DNA of 64,000 bases from Bifidobacterium pullorum DSM 20433 (GTDB taxonomy: Bacteria > Actinomycetota > Actinomycetes > Actinomycetales > Bifidobacteriaceae), in assembly GCF_000771405.1 (NCBI RefSeq), contig NZ_JDUI01000011.1, positions 49,613 through 113,612 on the forward strand, given 5' to 3'. Every line of letters begins with the position of its first letter. Positions within the stretch are counted from its first letter, which is position 1. This document shows positions 1 through 9,308 of this stretch, piece after piece. Under the pieces are notes generated by a model. It saw only the letters and a program-made list of their open reading frames with translations, was not told the origin of the DNA and did not search any database. The position numbers were made by a program, and so were the translations under genes.

Positions 1-394
1 GCACGAACATCATGGCCAGGAAGAAGTAGTACAGGAAGCGGAAGAACCGCTTGTCCATGTTCCTGGCCACCGCGTACGCCACGAACGTATTCGTCAGCAG
101 CGTCAGGCAGACGGCCACCACGGTGATGATCGCCGAGTTGAGCGCCGCCTTCGGGTAGTCGATGTAGTTCCACGCGTCGGCGAAGTTATGCCATTCCCAG
201 GTGGTCGGCAGGCTGAACGTGCCGGCCTCGGCCGGCGTCTTCAGCGCGGTGACGATCGTGAAGTACAGCGGGATGAGGATGGTCAGCGAGAACACGGCCA
301 CCACCGCGGTCAGCCACCAGTTGATCTTGTGGTCCTTGCGGAAGCCCTCCCGCTTGGTGTATGCCCTCTTGGGCGACTTCGTTGTGCTGGTCAT
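1..394 (-). CDS. Sugar ABC transporter permease, MalG type (partial)
   Basis: Only the first 131 codons are in the window; the C-terminal part lies beyond the left edge. The visible protein starts MTSTTKSPKRAYTKREGF, has a basic cytoplasmic leader, then a first membrane helix and a periplasmic-type loop (TALKTPAEAGTFSLPTTWEW) typical of the second inner-membrane subunit of CUT1 carbohydrate importers. The ATG at 394 overlaps by one base the stop codon of the preceding permease gene (TGATG), which implies translational coupling. With the next two genes it should form the membrane and binding parts of an oligosaccharide importer. No ATPase gene is seen here, so the shared ATPase at 24.9 kb may power it (inference). 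Confidence 0.9.
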   Translation of the reverse strand, partial: MTSTTKSPKRAYTKREGFRKDHKINWWLTAVVAVFSLTILIPLYFTIVTALKTPAEAGTFSLPTTWEWHNFADAWNYIDYPKAALNSAIITVVAVCLTLLTNTFVAYAVARNMDKRFFRFLYYFFLAMMFV

Positions 395-1293
395 CAGATC
401 TGCTCCTTGCCGCTGAAGAACTTCAACTGGATGAATGCGAGGATGGCCAGGACGATGAAGAACGTCACGGCGTTGGCCATCTGGTACGAGTACTCGCCGT
501 TACCCAGACCGTTCGAGAAGATGAGGTACGAAACCGTTTCGGTCTTGGAATCCGGGCCGCCACCGGTCAGGGCCACGACCTGGTCGAACATGCTCAGCGA
601 GTTCTTCAGGCTGAGCACCATGTTGATCGTGAAGAACGGGCCGATCAGCGGGAACGTGATCTGCCAGAACCTCTGCCAGGCGTTCACGCCGTCGATGTCG
701 GCCGCCTCATAGACCTCGGTGTCGATGGTCTGCAGGCCGGCCAGGTACAGCAGCGTGGAGTAGGCCACGCCCTGCCAGATCGACAGGAACGCGATCGGGA
801 ACCACGCCAGGTCCGGGTTGGTCAGCAGCGACGTGGACAGCCAGTCGATGCCGAGCGCCTGACCGATCTCGGGGATCGGGACCATGAAGATGTACTTGAA
901 CACGTAGCCGATGACCAGCACGGCCAGCATGTACGGTACGAAGAAGAGCGCGCGGAACCCGTTCTTGAACGCGATCTTCGAGTTGAGCAGCACCGCCAGG
1001 AACAATCCGAGGAAGTTCTGCCCGACGGTGATCACCACCGCCATCACGATGGTGAAGATGTACGCGTTGCCCACGCGGCTGTCGGAGAACATCGCGATGA
1101 AGTTCTTCAGACCGATGAAGTCCCAGGTGCCGTATCCCTGCGAGTTGGTGAGCGAGTAGAACGCACCCTGCAGGAACGGCCAGTACAGGAAGATCGCGAC
1201 CAGGATCGCCGCGGGCACGGTCATCCAGTAGAACGCCGGATCGACCTTGCGGGTGGAGTACCGGCTGACCTTGTTCTTTGTTGCCTTTGCCAT
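394..1293 (-). CDS. Sugar ABC transporter permease, MalF type
   Basis: A 299-aa membrane protein with about six hydrophobic helices and the EAA-type cytoplasmic loop (EAADIDGVNAWQRFWQITFP, around residues 197-216) that docks onto the ATPase subunit. Length and layout fit CUT1-family permeases of the MalF/UgpA group. It lies 9 nt after the binding-protein gene and overlaps the next permease gene by one base, so the three form an operon. The neighbouring GH36 alpha-galactosidase and ROK regulator point to alpha-galactosides such as raffinose or melibiose as substrate; that assignment is from context only. Confidence 0.93.
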   Translation of the reverse strand: MAKATKNKVSRYSTRKVDPAFYWMTVPAAILVAIFLYWPFLQGAFYSLTNSQGYGTWDFIGLKNFIAMFSDSRVGNAYIFTIVMAVVITVGQNFLGLFLAVLLNSKIAFKNGFRALFFVPYMLAVLVIGYVFKYIFMVPIPEIGQALGIDWLSTSLLTNPDLAWFPIAFLSIWQGVAYSTLLYLAGLQTIDTEVYEAADIDGVNAWQRFWQITFPLIGPFFTINMVLSLKNSLSMFDQVVALTGGGPDSKTETVSYLIFSNGLGNGEYSYQMANAVTFFIVLAILAFIQLKFFSGKEQI

Positions 1294-1302
1294 TGTTGTC
1301 TC

Positions 1303-2622
1303 CTACCTGAAGTTACGGGCCTGGACCTTGTCGTACTCGGTCTGCATCGAGTTGAGGAACTGGTCGACGTTGCCGGTGTTCACCAGCGTCTGCAGGAAGC
1401 CGGCGATGTTGATCGACGAGGACATGTAGTGGTCGCAGAAGTCGGTGATCCGGTTCTCCTCGAAGAACGGCAGCACGGTCTCCAGCGCCGGTTCGCCCAC
1501 GTAGGTCTCCTTGAGCGGGCCGAATGCGGACTGCGCATCGCAGTAGTCCTCGAGCGTCTTCTCCTCCATCAGGAAGTCCACGAACTCGCGGGCCTCGTCG
1601 TAGTGGTCGGTGTGCGCGCCGATGGTCAGCATCACGTCGTCGCCGGCGGTCAGCTTCTGCTCGGCGGGGTCGTCGGTGGCCGGCATCTGCGCGAAGACCA
1701 GCTCCATATCCGGGTTGATCAGCCGCACCTGCGGGATGGCGTAGGTGCCCAGCGGCAGGGTGGCCGCCTTGCCGTTGGCGAAGTCCTGCGTGGCCTGCTG
1801 GTAGGTGACCGACGGATTGGTCTGCGTGTAGTTCTGGAAGATCTCGACGAGCTTCTCGCTCACCGGCCGCCACAGGTCACCGAAGGTCTTCGTGCCGTCC
1901 TTGATGTTCTGGTATTCGCTCTCCGGCACCAGTGTGGAGTTCAGCGACGACAGCGGCGCCTGCAGGGTCCATGCCTCGGCCATCGACGCCTCCACCGGGG
2001 TGATGCCGGCGTCCTTGAACGTCTGGAGCGCGTCCAGATACTCCGACCAGGTGGTGGGGGGGTTGTACGGGTCCAGACCGACCGACTCCCACAGCTCCAC
2101 GTTGATGATGTATCCGGAGGCGTTGCCCGCGTACGGGATCGCGTACAGGCGCTTGCCGTCCGGGTCGTCGGTCTGCACGAGGTTCTTGGCGATCTCGACC
2201 ATGCCCTCGTTCAGCTCGTCGACGATCGGATCGTCGGTGAAATCATGGAACACGCCGGCCTCGGCCAACAGACCGTAGTTGATGTCGCCGTTGATGGTGA
2301 TCACGTCCGGCTCGCGGTCCTTGACCAGACGGGTGCGCAGATCGGTGACCGCGTTCGGGGAGTTGTTCACCGTGATCTTGATATTCGGATGCGTCTCCTC
2401 GAATTCCCGCGCCTTCTGCGTGAACCAGTCGCTGGCTTCGGTCTTGTACTGGAAGAAATCAATCGTCACCGTGCCAGCATCAGCCGCACCACATCCCGCA
2501 AGGGATGCACCCAACGCGACCGCAACGGCGGCTCCGGCGAGGCGACGCGGCCAGCGCGATGCCGGGTGTTGCCGTCCCGGCTCCGCGGCGGACCACCGCA
2601 TCGTACGGAAAACAGGTTGCAT
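1303..2622 (-). CDS. Sugar ABC transporter substrate-binding lipoprotein
   Basis: A 439-aa extracellular solute-binding protein (family 1). The start at 2622 is chosen because an AAAGGAG ribosome site sits 6 nt upstream; a longer reading to 2742 has no such site. The N-terminus is basic, followed by a hydrophobic stretch and a lipobox (SLAGCGAAD), so it should be cleaved and lipid-anchored outside the membrane. The mature part shows the usual MalE-like run from [16 protein letters not shown] to a C-terminal helical region. First gene of the importer operon, transcribed away from the ROK regulator across a 193-bp divergent region. Confidence 0.93.
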   Translation of the reverse strand: MQPVFRTMRWSAAEPGRQHPASRWPRRLAGAAVAVALGASLAGCGAADAGTVTIDFFQYKTEASDWFTQKAREFEETHPNIKITVNNSPNAVTDLRTRLVKDREPDVITINGDINYGLLAEAGVFHDFTDDPIVDELNEGMVEIAKNLVQTDDPDGKRLYAIPYAGNASGYIINVELWESVGLDPYNPPTTWSEYLDALQTFKDAGITPVEASMAEAWTLQAPLSSLNSTLVPESEYQNIKDGTKTFGDLWRPVSEKLVEIFQNYTQTNPSVTYQQATQDFANGKAATLPLGTYAIPQVRLINPDMELVFAQMPATDDPAEQKLTAGDDVMLTIGAHTDHYDEAREFVDFLMEEKTLEDYCDAQSAFGPLKETYVGEPALETVLPFFEENRITDFCDHYMSSSINIAGFLQTLVNTGNVDQFLNSMQTEYDKVQARNFR

Positions 2623-2754
2623 TATCGACTCCTTTATCCTCATGTCCACGGCCAGGGCATCGTTACCCTGTCCCGTGTTCAACGGTGCCACCCCGGCTTT
2701 TTCATTCCCAGTCTTGGCGTGCCCACCACCAATCCGCAACAAAATGGACCGTCA

Positions 2755-2786
2755 TTTCTTTCAGACGGAAAGAAAATACCTATACT
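2755..2786 (+). promoter_or_regulatory. ROK-gene promoter with palindromic operator candidate
   Basis: A perfect inverted repeat, TTTCTTTC (2755-2762) and GAAAGAAA (2768-2775) around a 5-bp centre, lies just upstream of a -10-like TATACT (2781-2786). It covers the -35 region of the regulator gene and stands between the divergent importer operon and the regulator, the usual place for an operator controlling both. The palindrome is direct observation; that the ROK protein binds it is inference. Confidence 0.6.
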
Positions 2787-2815
2787 GGTAATCAGCACAC
2801 ACGTCAGGGAGATCT

Positions 2816-4030
2816 ATGGACACCAACCTCAGCCGCACAGACCGAACCGACCTCCACGTCATGGAGTTCCCCCACTGGTTCCACCGGTCGGACCACACCC
2901 ACCGCGTCGCCGCCGCCATCCTCAAGCACGGGCCGATCGCCCGGACCACGCTGGCCCAGGACCTGGGGCTGTCCCAAGGCGCACTGTCGCGCATCACCAG
3001 CGACCTGATCTACGACGGCGTCGTCGAGGAGTCCTCCACGGAACCCGACGGAGCCGCCGAGCCACGCGAGCGGCGCGGCAGACCGCAGACCGCGCTGCGC
3101 ATCCGTCAGAACGCGCGCACCTTCGTCGGCGTCAAGATCAACGCGCACCTGGCCACCGCGGTTGCCATCGACGCGCGCAGCATCATCGTCTCACGCCCGC
3201 ACAGCCACGCGATCGCAGAACAGACGCCTGACGTCCTGGCTCATACCGTCGCCGAACTGGTGACCGCATGCACGGCCGATCTGGCGGATGCGCACCTGCC
3301 AACGCCGACGGCCATCGGCATCGCCGTCGGCGGCCATATCGTAGACGACACCATCGTGACCTTCGCGCCGTTCCTGCACTGGGAGGGGCGGATACCGTTC
3401 GCCGCACTCGTCGAGCAGTCGACCGGACTGCCCACGCGCCTGTACAACGACATCGACTCGCTGCTCGTCGACGCCTGCTGGTTCGGCGGCGGCGTGGGGT
3501 ATGACAACTTCGCGATCCTCACCATCGGGACCGGCATCGGCTATTCGCTGGCCTTCCACGGCACGCCGATCAACTACCCCGACAAGACATACGGTCTGGC
3601 CGGACATATCCTGATCGACCCGGACGGGCCCCGCTGCGTGTCGGGGCACCGCGGCTGCGCACAATGCCTGACCAGCGACTCCATTGCGGAGGAATACTCG
3701 CAGATGATCGGCAAGGCCGTCACCTTCGACGACTTCGGACGCGATGCCCGGGCGGGACGGGCACTGGCCACCAGACTGGTGAACCGCACCTGTTTCCGGC
3801 TGGGCACGCTGATCGCCGCCATCGCCAATCTGGCCATGCCGGACAAGGTGATGATCGCCGGCGAGTCCGCGTTCATCGCCCGCTTGGGCACCGACGCCAT
3901 CCGCGACGGCATCAACAACTACCGGCACAACCAGAGCGCCCCGGTGGTCTTCGAGATCATCGACCACGATTGGGCGCTCTGGGCCAAGGCGGCGGCCAGC
4001 CGCGTCCTCATCCGCTACATCGAACGCTGA
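2816..4030 (+). CDS. ROK-family transcriptional regulator
   Basis: A 404-aa protein with an N-terminal winged helix-turn-helix (about residues 25-75, ILKHGPIARTTLAQDLGLSQ) joined to a ROK sugar-kinase-like domain (IGIAVGGHIVD, LTIGTGIGYSL, and a cysteine-rich GHRGCAQC motif of the zinc-binding type). This architecture is that of NagC/XylR-like repressors that sense a sugar rather than phosphorylate it. The start is supported by AGGGAG 5 nt upstream. It is divergent from the importer operon and convergent with the GH36 gene, so it is the likely local regulator. Confidence 0.92.
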   Translation: MDTNLSRTDRTDLHVMEFPHWFHRSDHTHRVAAAILKHGPIARTTLAQDLGLSQGALSRITSDLIYDGVVEESSTEPDGAAEPRERRGRPQTALRIRQNARTFVGVKINAHLATAVAIDARSIIVSRPHSHAIAEQTPDVLAHTVAELVTACTADLADAHLPTPTAIGIAVGGHIVDDTIVTFAPFLHWEGRIPFAALVEQSTGLPTRLYNDIDSLLVDACWFGGGVGYDNFAILTIGTGIGYSLAFHGTPINYPDKTYGLAGHILIDPDGPRCVSGHRGCAQCLTSDSIAEEYSQMIGKAVTFDDFGRDARAGRALATRLVNRTCFRLGTLIAAIANLAMPDKVMIAGESAFIARLGTDAIRDGINNYRHNQSAPVVFEIIDHDWALWAKAAASRVLIRYIER

Positions 4031-4046
4031 CGCGGTCGCCGCGTCA
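4028..4046. terminator. Hairpin made of two convergent stop codons
   Basis: TGACGCGG (4028-4035), a TCG loop, then CCGCGTCA (4039-4046). The left arm begins with the regulator's TGA and the right arm ends with the complement of the TGA of the GH36 gene. A second stem (CACTGC/GCAGTG, 4045-4062) follows inside the GH36 gene. There is no T-tract, so terminator function is only inferred from the convergent layout. Confidence 0.4.
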
Positions 4047-6260
4047 CTGCTTCACGGCAGTGAACAACACGGCCTGCGCGGGATGCAGGGACGGCGGACG
4101 GATGCCGTAGGTCTGCAGCGCGCGGCCGGTCAGGCACACACCGTCGGCGTTCCACCAGCCGAGCGGCGACTGGCCATTGGTGATGTCGAGGCTCTGCCCG
4201 TCGGTGACGTTGAGCTTCAACTCGCGGTTCATGTCCAGCGGCATCACCCGATACACCGCATCCGGATCCAAGCCGGGCAGACGCACCGGAGCGGCCGGAT
4301 AGGTCTGCGATGTGGTCAGCTGGGTGAACCGGTACACGGCGCGGGCCTTGTCGGCGCTGACCACGCCGTCCAGACGGACCGCGGGATCGCCTTCGTCGCC
4401 ATGCACCACCGTGCCGGTGGCGAAATCGGCGCGATGGCGCTTGTACTCGGCCACCCATACGCCCAGCTTGTCCAGGTCGCCCTGCGGCTCCTTCAGCAGG
4501 TTCCACTCAATGCCCATATGCCCGAAGAACGCCATGGCCATGCGCATCTCCTGGCTCGTGCTGCGATGCGTGGAATGCGCGGGGCTGGCACCCACATGCT
4601 CGCCGATCATCTCAGGCGGCACCAGCAGCGACGTGTAGCGCTGGATGTCGGCACGCTCCACCGGGTCCACGCAGTCGGAGGCCCAGATGCGGTCCGCCAC
4701 CTCCAGGATGCCCAGATCCACGCGACCGCCGCCCGACGAGCAGCTCTCAATCTCCAAGCCGGGGTGAGCGGCCTTCAGATCGCGGAAGATGCGGTAGACG
4801 GCCAGCGTCTGCTCATGCACGGCGGGACGCGCGTTCTCCGGCGAGAACGCCTCGGTGACCAGCTTGTTGTGATCCCACTTGATATAGTCGATGCCCAATT
4901 CTTCGACCAGCTTGTCCATGCAGTCGTACACGTAGGCGTAGGCCTCCGGGTTGGTCAGATCGACGACCTGCTGGCAACGGCCCTGCATCGGCAGGCGGTT
5001 GGCCGTGGGCTTGAGCACCCAATCCGGATGGTTGCGGAACATCTCGGAATCCGGATTCACCATCTCCGGCTCGAACCACAGGCCGAACTGCATGCCCTTG
5101 CCATGCACGTAATCGGCGAGCGCCTTGAGGCTCTTCGGGCCTTCGGGCCATACCGACTGGGCGATCTGCCAGTCGCCCAGGCCGGAGGTGTCGTCGCGAC
5201 GGGAGCCGAACCAGCCGTCGTCCACCACGAAACGCTCCACGCCGCTGTCGGCGGCCTTGTCGGCGAGCGCGACCAGCGTGTCATAGTTCTGGTCGAAGTA
5301 CACGGCCTCCCAGGTGTTGAGGATCACCGGACGCGGCTTGATGGCCATCTCGGGATGGCAGGAGCGCACATACCGGTGGAAGCGGGAGGCGACCTCGTTC
5401 AGGCCGTCGCCGTACGCGCCATACACCCACGGCGTCTCGTATGCGGCGTTGTGGGGCAACGTCACTTCGCCGCCGAACAGGATCTCCCCGCCGCCGATCA
5501 CGGGCTGCGTATAGGGCAGACGTTCGGCGGACAGCAGGCTGTTGCCGCTCCATGCCACATGTGTGGAGTACACCTCACCGTGTTCGAATCCGAATCCGGG
5601 GGCGCCCACTGTCAGCAGCAGCGAGGCGTCGAAGTCGGGGCGGCCGGCCACATAGGTACGCTGGAACCGGCCGATGGTCAGCGGCTGGCGCTGCGGGGAG
5701 CGCTCGCGCAGGTGGTGGCCGGTGGTGGTCAGGATCTCGGTGGCCCAGCCGGGGACGGCGAAGCCGAGTTCGACCTTGCCGATTTCCAGTTCGCCGTAGG
5801 CCAGGTTGCGGATGGCGGCACGCTGGCGGAGCAGACCGGAGGGGTCGAGCTCCATCGTCCAGGTCAAGGCCACCTGCTGTTCGGCGTCCTCGGCGGTCAC
5901 GGTGACGGCGGGGCGATCGCCTTCGGTCAATGTGGTGTCGGTCACGGTGAACCGGCAGAACACCTCCACGCCGTCGCGGCGCAGCGCCAGGCGCGGTTCG
6001 CCGATCCAAGCCTCCGCCTGAGTCGGCAGCACGCTCGGCCACGGCGTGTAATCGAGCGCGCCGGACACGCGCTGGGGGCGCAGGGCGTCGGCGGCGTCCA
6101 CGACCGTTTCAGGGTGAGTCATGGGGCGACCCCAGTACACAAGCCGCGGCAGTTCCCCTTCGGGGAACGCCAACGCAAACGCCACGCCGGCTTCGGGCTG
6201 CTCCGCATACACCGCAACCACGGCATCGGATTCATTGGACAATGCAACAATGCGCGCCAT
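4044..6260 (-). CDS. aga: Alpha-galactosidase, GH36
   Basis: A 738-aa cytoplasmic enzyme (no signal peptide) that releases alpha-1,6-linked galactose from raffinose-family sugars and melibiose. It shows the GH36 order: an N-terminal beta-sandwich (about 1-320), a TIM barrel with FVVDDGWFGSRRDD (around 344-357), the nucleophile motif YIKWDHNK (Asp463) and the acid/base motif WASDCVDP (Asp529), then a C-terminal beta domain. Length fits the family. AAGGAG lies 7 nt before the ATG. It stands alone, convergent with the ROK gene, and completes the importer locus by digesting the sugar after uptake. Family and activity are well supported; natural substrate is inferred. Confidence 0.95.
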   Translation of the reverse strand: MARIVALSNESDAVVAVYAEQPEAGVAFALAFPEGELPRLVYWGRPMTHPETVVDAADALRPQRVSGALDYTPWPSVLPTQAEAWIGEPRLALRRDGVEVFCRFTVTDTTLTEGDRPAVTVTAEDAEQQVALTWTMELDPSGLLRQRAAIRNLAYGELEIGKVELGFAVPGWATEILTTTGHHLRERSPQRQPLTIGRFQRTYVAGRPDFDASLLLTVGAPGFGFEHGEVYSTHVAWSGNSLLSAERLPYTQPVIGGGEILFGGEVTLPHNAAYETPWVYGAYGDGLNEVASRFHRYVRSCHPEMAIKPRPVILNTWEAVYFDQNYDTLVALADKAADSGVERFVVDDGWFGSRRDDTSGLGDWQIAQSVWPEGPKSLKALADYVHGKGMQFGLWFEPEMVNPDSEMFRNHPDWVLKPTANRLPMQGRCQQVVDLTNPEAYAYVYDCMDKLVEELGIDYIKWDHNKLVTEAFSPENARPAVHEQTLAVYRIFRDLKAAHPGLEIESCSSGGGRVDLGILEVADRIWASDCVDPVERADIQRYTSLLVPPEMIGEHVGASPAHSTHRSTSQEMRMAMAFFGHMGIEWNLLKEPQGDLDKLGVWVAEYKRHRADFATGTVVHGDEGDPAVRLDGVVSADKARAVYRFTQLTTSQTYPAAPVRLPGLDPDAVYRVMPLDMNRELKLNVTDGQSLDITNGQSPLGWWNADGVCLTGRALQTYGIRPPSLHPAQAVLFTAVKQ

Positions 6261-6357
6261 TGCACCACTCCTTCATGGGTCGGATCGGTTGGTTGATGGT
6301 TCCGATGGTAGAGCGAACGGCTTTATTTGACCGGCAACGGAGTGTTTTGAGTTTTGG

Positions 6358-6451
6358 AAAAAAATAAGGGTTCGCACTACCTCGAATTGAAACCACCGCA
6401 GTGGCGGAATTTCAACCCTCGCCACCTGATACCGCGAGGTAGTGCGAACCC
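6358..6451 (-). terminator. Long intrinsic terminator of tadA
   Basis: A perfect 17-bp inverted repeat, arms at 6368-6384 and 6435-6451 (GGGTTCGCACTACCTCG and its complement), begins 3 nt after the tadA stop and is followed on the minus strand by TTATTTTTTT. Inside the 50-nt loop a second stem (TTGAAA 6387-6392 with TTTCAA 6410-6415, plus CCGC/GCGG) forms a nested fold. The T-tract makes a terminator the simplest reading. Confidence 0.75.
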
Positions 6452-6454
6452 GCC

Positions 6455-6907
6455 TCAGCGACGCGTCGCAAAAAACTCCCCCAGGAGGGCCGCACACTCC
6501 TTTTCCCGGATGCCGCCGATGACCTCGGGGCTGTGGCCGATGTGCGGATCGCGCGGGATGTCCCACACCGAGCCGCAGGCGCCCAGCTTGGCGTCCCACG
6601 CGCCGAACACGATGCGCCCGATATGCGTCTGCAGACAGGCACCCGCGCACATCGGGCACGGCTCCAACGTCACGACCAGCGTGCAATCGGCCAGATTCCA
6701 TGCCCGATGGGCATCGGCTGCGGCCTGTTGCATCGCCAGCACTTCGGCGTGGGCCAGCGGATCGCCGTTGTCCTCGCGCCGGTTCCGTCCCTCGCCGATC
6801 ACGCGTCCCTCGGCGTCGAGCACCACGGCGCCCACCGGCACATCGCCCTCGGCCGCAGCCTGTTGCGCGAGCGCCAATGCGCGCCCCATCGCCTCGTCGT
6901 TCGTCAT
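6455..6907 (-). CDS. tadA: tRNA-specific adenosine deaminase
   Basis: A 150-aa zinc deaminase that converts adenosine to inosine at the wobble position of tRNA-Arg(ACG). The catalytic HAE motif (His53, Glu55) and the zinc-binding PCPMC motif (Cys84, Cys87) are both present. The start at 6907 gives the normal family length; a longer reading to 7078 adds 57 residues without homology-like features and is not preferred. It is a single-gene unit ended by the long hairpin downstream, and is transcribed away from the antiporter gene. Confidence 0.93.
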   Translation of the reverse strand: MTNDEAMGRALALAQQAAAEGDVPVGAVVLDAEGRVIGEGRNRREDNGDPLAHAEVLAMQQAAADAHRAWNLADCTLVVTLEPCPMCAGACLQTHIGRIVFGAWDAKLGACGSVWDIPRDPHIGHSPEVIGGIREKECAALLGEFFATRR

Positions 6908-6988
6908 GCCGTCCAGTCTAGCGACCGTCAGGCATCCCGCCCGCGACGAGGAGCTCCGTTCGGGTGAACACCTGTCAGACCCGACGTA

Positions 6989-7002
6989 CCCATATATATG
7001 GG
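6989..7002. promoter_or_regulatory. 14-bp palindrome before the antiporter gene
   Basis: CCCATATATATGGG is a perfect palindrome in the divergent region between tadA and the antiporter gene, about 160 bp before the antiporter start. It could be an operator or an AT-rich promoter element. No binding protein can be named. Confidence 0.3.
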
Positions 7003-7162
7003 AGAGCCACGCCGAACATGGCCAGGACGCCGGCACCATCCACGGCCAAGCCCATCCGCACGGGCACCGTCCGTGCAATCGGCGGGTTTTCCTACCATGA
7101 GTAATGAGCGGCGTTCATGCCCGGCCATCACCATTGGCCACCGCCGTGCAGAGAGGAGCACC

Positions 7163-9238
7163 ATGGATGTATTCACGTTGATTCTCTGCGTGCTGGCGGC
7201 GGTGGTGCTTTCCTCGTTTCTCAGCCGGTTCCTGCCGAAGATCTCGACGCCGCTCGTGCAGATCGCGCTCGGCGTGCTGGCCACCTATCTGCCGTTTTTC
7301 CCCGAAACGGATCTGGACCCTGAGCTGTTCATGGTGTTGTTCATCGCGCCGCTGCTGTACCTGGAGGCGCATGAGATCGACAAGTCGGCGCTGTTCAAAT
7401 CGCTGAAGATCTCGCTGTCGTTGGCCATCGGCCTGGCGATCGCCACGATGCTGGCCGTGGGGTTCACCGTGCACTCGTTCTGGCCCGCAATCCCGTTGGC
7501 CGCGGCGTTCGCGCTCGGCGCCGCGCTGGGACCGACCGACGCGGTGGCGGTCAGTTCGCTGGGCAAGGAGGCGGCGCTGACCCAACGCCAGCTCAGCGTG
7601 CTCAAGGGCGAATCGCTGTTCAACGACGCCTCCGGCATTGTGGGCTTCCAGTTCTCGATCCTGGCGGCGGTGACCGGCGCCTTCTCGCTGGGTGAGGCCG
7701 CCGGGGAGTTCGCGGTCTCGTTCATCGGCGGCACGTTGTTCGGTCTGGCGGTCGGCATCGTGGTCAACTGGCTGTTCGAGACGATCCGCTCGCTGGGTTG
7801 GGAGACCACGACCACACGCATCCTGATGGAACTGTTCCTGCCGTTCCTGCTGTATCTGGCCGCGGAGGACATTGCGCACGTCTCCGGCATCCTGGCGGTG
7901 GTGGCCTGCGGTCTGCTGGTGCGGTTCGACCACACGGGCATCGGGCCGAACGTGGCGCGCACCAACATCGTGTCCTCCAGCGTGTGGGCGGTGCTGTCGT
8001 TCAGTCTCAACGGCGCGGTGTTCATCCTGCTGGGCATGCTGCTGCCGGACGCGATGAGCCGCAGCTGGGAGGATCCGGGCGTCAGCAACACGATGCTGAT
8101 CAGTGTGATCCTGCTGGTCTCGTTGGTGGTGATCGTGATGCGGTTCCTGTGGGTGGCCGCGATGCTGCGCATCACCAAGGACCAGCACACGGGCAAGCGC
8201 CGCCGGATGACGGCCGGCCGGTGGCGTTCCGCCGCGGTGATGACCTTCGGCGGGCCGAAGGGCACGATCACCCTGTCGCTGATGCTGACGATCCCGTTCT
8301 TCACCGCATCCGGCGCGTTGTTCCCGATGCGCGACGAGCTGATCTTCATCGCCTCCGGCGTCATCATCGTCACGCTGCTGCTGGCGAACTTCCTGCTGCC
8401 GTTGATCGCCCCGAACCATGGAACGGACGAGTCGCAGGAGATCACCGAGATCACGATCGACGTGCTGCGTCGCACGGTGGAGGAGCTGACGCAACGCATC
8501 ACCACGGAGAACCGCCGTGCGGTGCTGATGGTCATCGACTCGTACACCAAGCGCATCACCAGGCTCAAGCAGCGCATCGGCGGCGTGGATCCGCACGGGT
8601 TCGAGCAGCTGCAGATCGACGCCCTGTACTGGGAGAAAGACTTCATCAAGGAGCGGCTGGCCTCGCTTCGCCAGTCGGACGCCGCCGACGCCCATGACCG
8701 GGATCTGAACATCGAGGCCTGCGAGCGCATGCTCGACCAGATCATGGACACCTTGCGCCATGCGGCGGACCATGATTCCTCGGGGCACGCCGTCTCCCAG
8801 ATTCGCGGCCGGGTCCGCGCCATGCAGCGGCGTACAGAGGCGCTGACGCGGCGTGTGGTCAGCAAGATCCGGCGCACCACCCCGCTGCTGAACGAGGATG
8901 AGGTGTTGGAGCGGGTGCGGGCGCTGCAGGTCGAGGCCATCGAGCATGTCATCAACCGCCTGTATGACGAGATCCGCGGCACCCGGTACAGCACCGAGCA
9001 CTGCTCGCTGCTGCTGCTCGACTACCGACGGGCCGAGGCCACGTTGCGCGCACGCCCCAGTGTGGGGGCCGGTACGGCCGCGTTCACGATGGCCGACGAC
9101 GTCAAGCGCGAAAGCTACGGCATCGAGCTGGGCATCATCCAGGACATGTTCGAGTCCGGCGACATCACGCGTGCGCAGGCCCGCGCATTGCGACGCAACG
9201 TGTATGTGATGAGCGTGGACGCCGACGCAAGCATCTGA
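7163..9238 (+). CDS. Na+/H+ antiporter, CPA1 (NhaP-like)
   Basis: A 691-aa membrane protein. Residues 1-420 hold about twelve hydrophobic helices with the CPA1 signatures GPTDAVAVSSLGKEA and KGESLFNDASGIV, whose aspartates carry ions. Residues 425-691 form a long soluble, charged, helix-rich tail (YTKRITRLKQRIGG and similar), larger than in many bacterial homologues and probably regulatory. The ATG at 7163 is preceded by GAGAGGAGCACC; an in-frame start at 6998 has no such site. It should exchange cytoplasmic sodium for protons, helping pH and salt tolerance. Alone in its transcription unit. Confidence 0.92.
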   Translation: MDVFTLILCVLAAVVLSSFLSRFLPKISTPLVQIALGVLATYLPFFPETDLDPELFMVLFIAPLLYLEAHEIDKSALFKSLKISLSLAIGLAIATMLAVGFTVHSFWPAIPLAAAFALGAALGPTDAVAVSSLGKEAALTQRQLSVLKGESLFNDASGIVGFQFSILAAVTGAFSLGEAAGEFAVSFIGGTLFGLAVGIVVNWLFETIRSLGWETTTTRILMELFLPFLLYLAAEDIAHVSGILAVVACGLLVRFDHTGIGPNVARTNIVSSSVWAVLSFSLNGAVFILLGMLLPDAMSRSWEDPGVSNTMLISVILLVSLVVIVMRFLWVAAMLRITKDQHTGKRRRMTAGRWRSAAVMTFGGPKGTITLSLMLTIPFFTASGALFPMRDELIFIASGVIIVTLLLANFLLPLIAPNHGTDESQEITEITIDVLRRTVEELTQRITTENRRAVLMVIDSYTKRITRLKQRIGGVDPHGFEQLQIDALYWEKDFIKERLASLRQSDAADAHDRDLNIEACERMLDQIMDTLRHAADHDSSGHAVSQIRGRVRAMQRRTEALTRRVVSKIRRTTPLLNEDEVLERVRALQVEAIEHVINRLYDEIRGTRYSTEHCSLLLLDYRRAEATLRARPSVGAGTAAFTMADDVKRESYGIELGIIQDMFESGDITRAQARALRRNVYVMSVDADASI

Positions 9239-9308
9239 GCGACCGGCGCGCGCCGCTGGGCCGCGGCCCGCATCGGCGCCCGGCAAGCAGGCGCGATCCG
9301 GCCCGGCC

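Noticed and set aside
361..3231. A 956-codon plus-strand frame across the importer genes
   Set aside because: It overlaps three coherent minus-strand genes and the regulator; composition is typical of a codon-position shadow.
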